A stretch of DNA of 64,000 nucleotides from Alphaproteobacteria bacterium (lineage in GTDB: Bacteria; Pseudomonadota; Alphaproteobacteria; Rickettsiales; UBA8987), in NCBI GenBank assembly GCA_030429625.1, contig JAUIFA010000001.1, positions 161,306 to 225,305 of the forward strand, read 5' to 3'. A program made the translations under genes and the position numbers. Numbering within the stretch: the stretch's first letter is position 1; each line of letters starts with the position of its first letter. Below, in pieces: positions 59,902-64,000 of this stretch. Under the pieces are notes generated by a model. That model saw nothing but the letters and a program-made list of their open reading frames with translations. It made no database searches and was not told where the DNA came from.

Positions 59902-62367
59902 TTATCTGTTTCTACCAGAATTGCGTTCTGGATCATCCGGAGAATCATTGCCCTTATCCTTGCCAGAATCAGGCTCTTTCGGTGGACGGGGGGCATTTGG
60001 GTCGAAGTCTTTGCTGTCGAAAGCCGACCTTAGCCCCTCTACCGCACTGCGTCCGGCTTCGCCTTCCATGGCCTTTTTTAGATCCTCTCTGTCGCCTCGT
60101 GCATCGGCAGCGGTTTGACGGTCATGCGTTTCTTTTTCACGTACTGTTTCTGCCAAGCGCTCAAAGGCCGATTTGGCCTCTGGCGGCAAATCATCAATTC
60201 GAGGTGGCAAAGATTCTACCCCAATTTGCTCAACAAGCTGCTGCATAAATTCTTCTTTCAGGCCAGTTTTTCCAAGCTTCTTGGCAACGTTCTTAAACGC
60301 TTGGTAATACAACTCACTTGTTGGAAAATTATCAATAGCTTCAAGTCTAGCTAAAAATTCTGGCTTTTTAAGATAGTTGTCTACATTATGGATGGTAGTG
60401 ATGTCTTTAGCCTCATTTCTCAAGGAAACCATCATTTTTCCAGTATCACGGTCAAAGAAAAATGTTTCTTCCGGTTTGCTGCTGAGTAAACTGACGACCG
60501 CATTACTTGCTAAATTAGCCGCAGGGATTTCATCAGAAATAACAGAACCATCCACTTTGTTCTTTATTTGTGCCATGGTCGCACCAGAGACCGCTCTTTG
60601 TATCCGATCACTTATAGAATCCATCTGTTGCAGGGTCAGATCAACCTCTTCCCCGTCTTTTTGTGCGCTGAGCACCATATGACCACTACCGCTTCTCTCT
60701 ATTTTTAGTTCGATGTCAAGGTTACGTGAGCAGAAATCACTAATTTGTTCGTCAGTAATCCCACGTAATTTTCTCTGTGCTTCTTCTAAGTTTCTTATGG
60801 TAATAAATTCAGCCATGGAGAGCGTGGATTCCCTGTTTGCGGATAAAATTACCTCATCAATTTTAACCTTTTGCCCTTTGCCGATAATGTCTAAGAACTC
60901 ATCAGGGGAAATCCCGGATTGTTCAAACATATTTTTTACGGTTTTGCGAGAATTTTCTAATTCAACATCACGGCTTTTACCCTCAAGAAGTTCCCTCGGC
61001 AACAGGGCTTGGAAAAGCCGTCCCATATCTTCTAAATTTGTAAGATCATATTCAAAACCCCTAACTTTACCAGTTTCAGGATCTCTGTGTTTTACAGTCA
61101 CATTCCCAAGATCATCCATAGTTTTGATTTCGCGACCCAACAATTTACCGAGAGAGCCTGCGGCAATAAATCGTTGATCGTGTTGATTAAAACCATCAGG
61201 GTACAAAAGATCAATATTGTTGACAATTTTGTCACCGTAATGGTCTATGTTATCGCTTATCAGGCGTTGAATTCGCTTGTCCATCTTTTTAACAACCGGA
61301 ACGCTAAATTCACTAAGCATCTCATCCCTGAAAATATTTTTTGGAGATTTGAGTTCTTGTCCTACAACTTTGCCTTCTTCATTAAAAATAGGTTGTGTCA
61401 TATTTTGATCGGTAGATGTGCTCATCAGACCATCAATCATCCCCTGCATGAGTGCGATTCCAACGTCACCCCCTATTTCATGCACCACAAAACTAAAAAG
61501 CCCACCACCAACACCTAGTATGTTTTTGCCCGAGCGCAACAGAAATTCGGCACTTTCTCCAGGAAATTTCCACAAGGCACACTTGGCGGCATTATGGAAC
61601 CATCGTGTACCATCATGAACTTCTCCGTCATAGGTCTTATTTTCTATCTGTCTCCGCTTTAGTTCTAATGCGGCGATCTCTTCTCTGTAGGCAATTGCTT
61701 TGTCTGGATCCGTTTCTGTTTTAACTCTTTTAACAAGGGCTTCTATCTTACCCTCTGTCCATTTCTTTGTGCCGTGGTGAAGTTCGCCCTTCCGCTCAGT
61801 AATTTCTTCCCTACGTTGCCGAAGCTCTTCAATTTTCTCTCGTAGCTGTGCGGTTTCGGGGTCCTCCCCACCCTGAATATTACGTTTTTCCTGCCTCTTT
61901 TCTCTCCGTTTCAAAAGTCTTTCTGATTTCTTTAGCTCTTTTTTTACGCCAAGTAGCTTTGTCTCTAAAGCCTTTTTTTCGTCTCGATCTCTCAGATTAT
62001 CTTCGTAGAAACTTGAAAAAACATGTTTTTTGTTTGGATTTGGATCATCAATGCGGCGAACGGTTTCTCTTCCCGCATCAATAACGCTGTGAACCTCGTT
62101 TCTAAACGCAGAGTTTGTATCCCCAATTTTATCACAAACCTGCCGGAGGACACGGGCATTGGCTGCCCTAAACTCATAGTCTTGTGGAGACAGTAAATTA
62201 TTCTCTTTTGGAGTTTTTAACCGGCGTGTAGGATCATGGGGTTCATTATATGCTCTGTCCGCTTCATCCAGTGCTCGTAATTCCATCTGTTCCAGCGTAT
62301 CATATATATTACCTGGATCGTCAGTTGCGGAAAACGCATCCCTATGTTCTTCCCGTTCATCAGCCAT
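59902..62367 (-). CDS. Large orphan protein with coiled coil, unknown
   Basis: An 821-aa highly charged protein without a recognised domain. Regions: acidic N-terminus (1–60), long Lys/Glu/Arg coiled coil (about 128–245), an apolar Gly-rich stretch at 281–314 (NILGVGGGLFSFVVHEIGG) that could insert in or lie against a membrane, a mixed alpha/beta central part (320–700), then a disordered Pro/Asp/Gly/Asn tail. There is no signal peptide, though a hydrophobic patch could be an internal signal. Its size and layout resemble secreted effector or large structural proteins, but no such family match is visible. It is monocistronic, flanked by ubiH-like and BKACE genes. Confidence 0.7.
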   Translation of the reverse strand: MADEREEHRDAFSATDDPGNIYDTLEQMELRALDEADRAYNEPHDPTRRLKTPKENNLLSPQDYEFRAANARVLRQVCDKIGDTNSAFRNEVHSVIDAGRETVRRIDDPNPNKKHVFSSFYEDNLRDRDEKKALETKLLGVKKELKKSERLLKRREKRQEKRNIQGGEDPETAQLREKIEELRQRREEITERKGELHHGTKKWTEGKIEALVKRVKTETDPDKAIAYREEIAALELKRRQIENKTYDGEVHDGTRWFHNAAKCALWKFPGESAEFLLRSGKNILGVGGGLFSFVVHEIGGDVGIALMQGMIDGLMSTSTDQNMTQPIFNEEGKVVGQELKSPKNIFRDEMLSEFSVPVVKKMDKRIQRLISDNIDHYGDKIVNNIDLLYPDGFNQHDQRFIAAGSLGKLLGREIKTMDDLGNVTVKHRDPETGKVRGFEYDLTNLEDMGRLFQALLPRELLEGKSRDVELENSRKTVKNMFEQSGISPDEFLDIIGKGQKVKIDEVILSANRESTLSMAEFITIRNLEEAQRKLRGITDEQISDFCSRNLDIELKIERSGSGHMVLSAQKDGEEVDLTLQQMDSISDRIQRAVSGATMAQIKNKVDGSVISDEIPAANLASNAVVSLLSSKPEETFFFDRDTGKMMVSLRNEAKDITTIHNVDNYLKKPEFLARLEAIDNFPTSELYYQAFKNVAKKLGKTGLKEEFMQQLVEQIGVESLPPRIDDLPPEAKSAFERLAETVREKETHDRQTAADARGDREDLKKAMEGEAGRSAVEGLRSAFDSKDFDPNAPRPPKEPDSGKDKGNDSPDDPERNSGRNR

Positions 62368-62406
62368 TTACAATCTCATTCTCAACCAGTTTTTACTCAT
62401 AGGATG

Positions 62407-62412
62407 ATTATA
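62407..62412 (-). promoter_or_regulatory. Candidate -10 for the 821-aa orphan gene
   Basis: On the minus strand TATAAT occupies 62412–62407, 40 bases before the ATG at 62367, within an AT-rich spacer. No convincing -35 is seen at 16–18 bases; the nearest T-rich hexamer is TTTTTA. Confidence 0.35.
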
Positions 62413-62462
62413 ATACAGAAGTATTAATAAAAAGTTAACTAAAAATTGTTTTATTAAGTAAG

Positions 62463-63323
62463 TTAGGATTTGTTTTCTAGGGTTTGGCCAAGAATAATTC
62501 TGGCTTTTGCCGGTGTGGCAATTTCTCGATGTGTCGTCTCTACGGATTTTATATATTGTAACACAAGATCAGCATTGTTCTTAGCTAAGGATCCGTCTGC
62601 AAGAAAGTGATTATTTTCAAAGCCGATACGGGGATTTCCACCGCATTTTGTGACTTTTTGCATGATAGAGTTTTCGTATCCTCCGAAGGCACAGACGTGC
62701 CAAATAGTCTCCGATAAAAGCAATTCACCGTCAAAACTTTCAAGAAACGGGTCAAGTTGATCGCTCAGTGCCCAAGTGGATTTATCGTTTATGGAGGCAT
62801 ATTTTTGCCCTAAAACAAACAGAACAGAGACTTTTTTCCCTGGAATTTTACCGTCTTTACGCAATTTTGCAAAATACCGAACTTCGTCAAGAGAATAGAG
62901 AACATATTGGGTAAGAATTCCTTCTGCAAATAAATCGGCAAAGAACGCAAGCGCGGAAGCCTCATGAGAAGAATCGGGGATAAACTCTCGCAAAGCAACG
63001 GAGGCGGCTTCAGGATGCAATTGTGTAATGATCTCCATTTGTTGTTTTGGGGTGTATATTCCCCCTGATTCGCTGGTGCATTGTATAATCAAATCATCAC
63101 CGGCAACTTCACGTATGGCACTGATGGTCTGAGAGTATATTTCAGGATCAAGAGTATGTTTTTGGTTGTCGTCACGCACATGCAAATGCACCATTGCTGC
63201 GCCGGCTTTAGCAAACTCTCTTGCCGCATAGGCAATGGATTCTGCTGTTACAGGAATGTTTGGCAAATCTGCAGTTGTCTTTTTTGCCCCATTTGGTGCA
63301 ACATCAATAATAATAGGTTCCAT
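62463..63323 (-). CDS. BKACE-family (beta-keto acid cleavage) enzyme
   Basis: A 286-aa DUF849/BKACE protein. The N-terminal IIIDVAPNGAKK with the VHLHVRDDNQKHTLDPEIY block holds the zinc-binding H-x-H and substrate residues of the family, and LIIQCTSESGG and RIGFENNHFLADG are conserved further on. Members condense acetyl-CoA with a beta-keto acid (for example 3-keto-5-aminohexanoate, dehydrocarnitine or 3-oxoadipate). The substrate cannot be assigned without neighbouring catabolic genes, and there are none here. Confidence 0.85.
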   Translation of the reverse strand: MEPIIIDVAPNGAKKTTADLPNIPVTAESIAYAAREFAKAGAAMVHLHVRDDNQKHTLDPEIYSQTISAIREVAGDDLIIQCTSESGGIYTPKQQMEIITQLHPEAASVALREFIPDSSHEASALAFFADLFAEGILTQYVLYSLDEVRYFAKLRKDGKIPGKKVSVLFVLGQKYASINDKSTWALSDQLDPFLESFDGELLLSETIWHVCAFGGYENSIMQKVTKCGGNPRIGFENNHFLADGSLAKNNADLVLQYIKSVETTHREIATPAKARIILGQTLENKS

Positions 63324-63396
63324 GGATACTAATTTGTGTTATTTTCAACGTGTTTTCACACCATAGCACAAATTTAAGCCAATTGGAAAATAATAG

Positions 63397-64000
63397 ATGA
63401 ACGAATCATTACAGAATTCTTCCCAACTTTTAAAAAAGATTAAACACCATAAGGGAGATAAGATCACGGTCGAAGAAATTATGACCATTTTTCGTGAAGG
63501 TGGGTTTAGCCTGCTGTTGATTATATTTGCTAGTCCGTTGGCGCTACCCCTGCCAGCGTTGGGTATCGCCCAGATCATGGCCGTGCCTATTCTGATATTG
63601 GCCACACAGTTGACTATGGGGCGACAATCTTTGTGGATGCCACAGAAAATTGCTAAAAAAGAGATGAACATGCAAAATCTCTGTTCAATTATTGATAAGG
63701 CTATCCCATGGCTTGAAAAAATAGAGTATTTTGTCAAACCACGCCTGATATTTTTTAGCTCGTCAGCAGGTCATCGGGTCATTGGTTTGTTCTGCCTGAT
63801 TTGTGCCATTTCGGTGGCCGTGCCTATTCCCTTTAGCAATACGGTACCCAGCATGGGAATAGTACTGATGTCAATTGGTTTGCTTGAAAGAGATGGTTTG
63901 GTCATCCTTGCGGGGATGTGTGTCGGATTTATCGGGATATGTCTGACAAGCATTGTAATATTCTTTGGGGCAGAGGCAATAAGAACCTCCATTGATGCCA
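63397..64000 (+). CDS. ExoD-family membrane protein, 3' truncated by window
   Basis: The reading frame from the ATG at 63397 is open for 201 codons to the window edge. The peptide (MNESLQNSSQLLKKIKHHKG, then GGFSLLLIIFASPLALPLPALG and RVIGLFCLICAISVAVPIPF) matches ExoD, an inner-membrane family originally tied to exopolysaccharide synthesis and alkaline tolerance in rhizobia. Two repeats of the LPLP/VPIPF-type helix pair are visible. ExoD proteins are about 200–210 residues, so only the last few residues should be missing. The start has a weak RBS (TTGGAAAA). Confidence 0.8.
   Translation, partial: MNESLQNSSQLLKKIKHHKGDKITVEEIMTIFREGGFSLLLIIFASPLALPLPALGIAQIMAVPILILATQLTMGRQSLWMPQKIAKKEMNMQNLCSIIDKAIPWLEKIEYFVKPRLIFFSSSAGHRVIGLFCLICAISVAVPIPFSNTVPSMGIVLMSIGLLERDGLVILAGMCVGFIGICLTSIVIFFGAEAIRTSIDA

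Noticed and set aside
59822..60118. Plus-strand 98-codon frame at the 3' end of the 821-aa orphan gene
   Set aside because: It mostly overlaps the longer minus-strand gene, shows no family motif, and its Ser/Pro-rich content mirrors the antisense tail.

Overview
The window reads as chromosome of a low-to-moderate GC, flagellated alphaproteobacterium. Lineage markers seen directly are: FliX beside the flg operon; a cysteine-poor DksA of the alphaproteobacterial type; a hemD–mitofilin(Mic60)–hemY cluster; a 6S RNA between zapA and the 5-formyl-THF cyclo-ligase gene; and an in-frame palindromic element inside alaS of the kind known from Rickettsiales. The genus cannot be fixed from sequence alone; a free-living or predatory lineage (Micavibrio-like) is only a guess. 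There are no rRNA or tRNA genes, CRISPR arrays, IS elements or phage genes.

Layout. 1–6.2 kb: truncated flippase gene, YgaP-type membrane protein, acyl-CoA synthetase, secreted thioredoxin-fold protein, PlsC acyltransferase, a tandem pair of alpha/beta hydrolases and a YihY/BrkB membrane protein. 6.3–9 kb: thiC, translationally coupled to an AT-rich DUF3800 gene, then a compact three-stem inverted-repeat element. 9–13.4 kb: tsaD divergent from hemD–mitofilin–hemY. 13.4–18.6 kb: lipoprotein, D-Ala-D-Ala dipeptidase, pmbA/tldE, a DUF2079 membrane protein whose 3' end overlaps pmbA, and leuB. 18.6–24.9 kb: an envelope accessory region with two Sel1-repeat lipoproteins flanking a small membrane protein, a minus-strand run of five diverged paralogous mini-lipoproteins, two small orphans and a predicted outer-membrane beta-barrel. 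25–30.7 kb: recA, SemiSWEET/PQ-loop protein, alaS, coiled-coil protein, zapA, 6S RNA, fau. 30.7–37.7 kb: MscS channel, a FliN-type protein with acidic repeat tail, Rap1a/Tai protein, then acpS–pdxJ–rsh–rpoZ and a Bax-inhibitor-1 protein. 37.8–40.5 kb: hisZ, nfu, dksA, fliX.

40.5–50.6 kb is a flagellar block: a sigma-54-type promoter, then flgI–flgJ(rod-binding domain only)–flgN–flgK–flgL–fliW–fliB and a TPR/O-GlcNAc-transferase-like glycosyltransferase. It covers P-ring, hook-junction proteins, the translational regulator FliW, and two likely flagellin-modifying enzymes (lysine methylation and O-glycosylation). 50.6–64 kb: yggT, DUF167, smr, moeB-like, cysK with an adjacent Rrf2 regulator, an RTX calcium-binding protein with a glycine/serine linker, ppdK, a UbiH-family hydroxylase, an 821-aa orphan, a BKACE-family enzyme and a truncated exoD.

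The best candidates for something undescribed are the five-gene mini-lipoprotein array with a shared two-cysteine motif (20.1–21.9 kb), the 821-aa orphan at 59.9–62.4 kb, the three-stem intergenic element at 8.97 kb, and the palindromic insertion in alaS. Functions are assigned from motifs and remembered family knowledge; no database search was run.
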